DNA of 64,000 nucleotides, taken from NCBI GenBank assembly GCA_026421245.1, contig JAPKDJ010000002.1, positions 1-64,000 on the forward strand. The letters are read 5' to 3'. Every line of letters begins with the position of its first letter. The first letter of the stretch is position 1. Below are positions 63,533 to 64,000 of the stretch, in pieces. The stretch is from Akkermansiaceae bacterium. GTDB lineage: Bacteria > Verrucomicrobiota > Verrucomicrobiia > Verrucomicrobiales > Akkermansiaceae. The notes below the pieces were generated by a model. The model was given only the letters and a program-made list of their open reading frames with translations, was not told where the DNA came from and made no database searches. A program made the position numbers and the translations under genes.

Positions 63533-64000
63533 TTACTCCTCGGAAGGACTCCACTCCTCGGAATCGTTGTTGCTGGTTGCAAGGTTGAATGCTTGCTCCA
63601 GACCAACAAGATCGCTGGATGGGCGGAGGGTCTCGAAGGACTGGCTCTCTTTCTGCAGCTGGTCTTCCGAGTAGGAAACTGCCTTGATGGAGAGACCGAT
63701 GCGGCGCTCGATCTTGTCGACCTTGATGACGCGGGCCTCGACTTCGTCGCTGACCTTGAGGACATCCTTGACGCGCTCCACGTGCTCTTCGCTAAGCTGC
63801 GAGATGTGGATGAGGCCGTCGATGTCGCCATCGAGGCTGACGAATGCCCCAAAGGATGCGATCTTGGCAACCGTTCCGGTGACTTTGTCGCCCACCTTGA
63901 ACTTGCCGTCGATGTCGGACCAAGGGTCGTTATCAAGCTGCTTGATACCAAGGGAAACACGCTGGTTCTCCTTGTCGATGCTGAGAACAACTGCCTCGAC
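63533..64000 (-). CDS. rpsA: 30S ribosomal protein S1, C-terminal part (cut by window edge)
   Basis: The frame is open to the right edge, giving 156 codons. It contains the end of one S1 domain (VVLSIDKENQRVSLGIKQLD) and a complete one (GDKVTGTVAKIASFGAFVSL, then DGLIHISQLSEEHVERVKDV, then RRIGLSIKAV). An acidic tail follows, ending NNDSEEWSPSEE. The duplicated S1 domains in this arrangement identify the ribosomal protein that binds mRNA during initiation. It ends at a strong terminator. Confidence 0.92.
   Translation of the reverse strand, partial: VEAVVLSIDKENQRVSLGIKQLDNDPWSDIDGKFKVGDKVTGTVAKIASFGAFVSLDGDIDGLIHISQLSEEHVERVKDVLKVSDEVEARVIKVDKIERRIGLSIKAVSYSEDQLQKESQSFETLRPSSDLVGLEQAFNLATSNNDSEEWSPSEE

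Overview
The window reads as chromosome of a member of the Verrucomicrobiota. The markers are a TIGR02597-type protein beside a PEP-CTERM protein, a DUF5069 protein, a DUF1800/DUF1501 pair, a secreted protein rich in thrombospondin-type-3 (Asp-rich) repeats, a GldA/F/G-like ABC transporter with a DUF4340 protein, and Sec-type leader peptides on many small proteins. Shine-Dalgarno sites are mostly weak. TGA, TAA and TAG are all used as ordinary stops. Both ends cut a gene: a zinc-ribbon membrane protein at the left and ribosomal protein S1 at the right. All assignments come from reading the sequence; no database search was run.

Layout. 0-3.3 kb: leftward iscA-hscB-hscA iron-sulfur cluster genes. 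3.5-5.1 kb: TIGR02597 + PEP-CTERM pair. 5.2-12.9 kb: Rep-like helicase, DUF5069 protein, a TgpA-like transglutaminase/DUF58 pair, a coiled-coil lipoprotein, riboflavin synthase. 12.9-16.3 kb: trxB and ftsH. 16.5-18.5 kb: a gene-poor stretch holding remnants of a VapC toxin, a thioesterase/esterase junction and other protein tails. 18.5-21.6 kb: queD, trpA, dapF, a BrnT/BrnA toxin-antitoxin pair and a VanZ-like protein. 21.7-28.9 kb: a tightly coupled eight-gene lipid-modification operon. 28.9-38.1 kb: uvrB, a large secreted DUF1800 protein, its DUF1501 partner and a pilin-like protein. 38.2-42.4 kb: 2-oxoglutarate dehydrogenase E2 and E1. 42.5-48 kb: a Gld-like transporter operon. 48-57 kb: argA, lnt, phosphoglucomutase, an rRNA methyltransferase-like gene, bactofilin, thiH-thiS and a coiled-coil membrane protein. 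57.6-64 kb: recQ, a PhoD-like phosphatase, dinB, an ABC-F protein and rpsA.

The most interesting item is in the gene-poor stretch, on the minus strand at 17531-17926. One reading frame carries a signal peptide, a first thioredoxin-type strand, an in-frame TGA, then Pro-Leu-Cys and the rest of a thioredoxin-like fold. If TGA is read as selenocysteine, the protein is a 131-residue exported redox protein with a U-x-x-C active site. A 10-bp perfect inverted repeat embraces the TGA, and an alternative stem-loop lies at the spacing expected for a bacterial SECIS element. The competing explanation is a one-base nonsense mutation, made more credible by the decayed neighbours.

The second item is the operon at 21752-28919. 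A desaturase, a flavin amine-oxidase-like protein, DUF1365, a CFA-synthase-like methyltransferase with changed bicarbonate-site residues, DUF2062, DUF1295 and a coclaurine-N-methyltransferase-like enzyme are joined by stop/start overlaps. The set suggests synthesis of a modified (methylated, cyclopropane or furan-type) membrane fatty acid whose product cannot be predicted from sequence alone.
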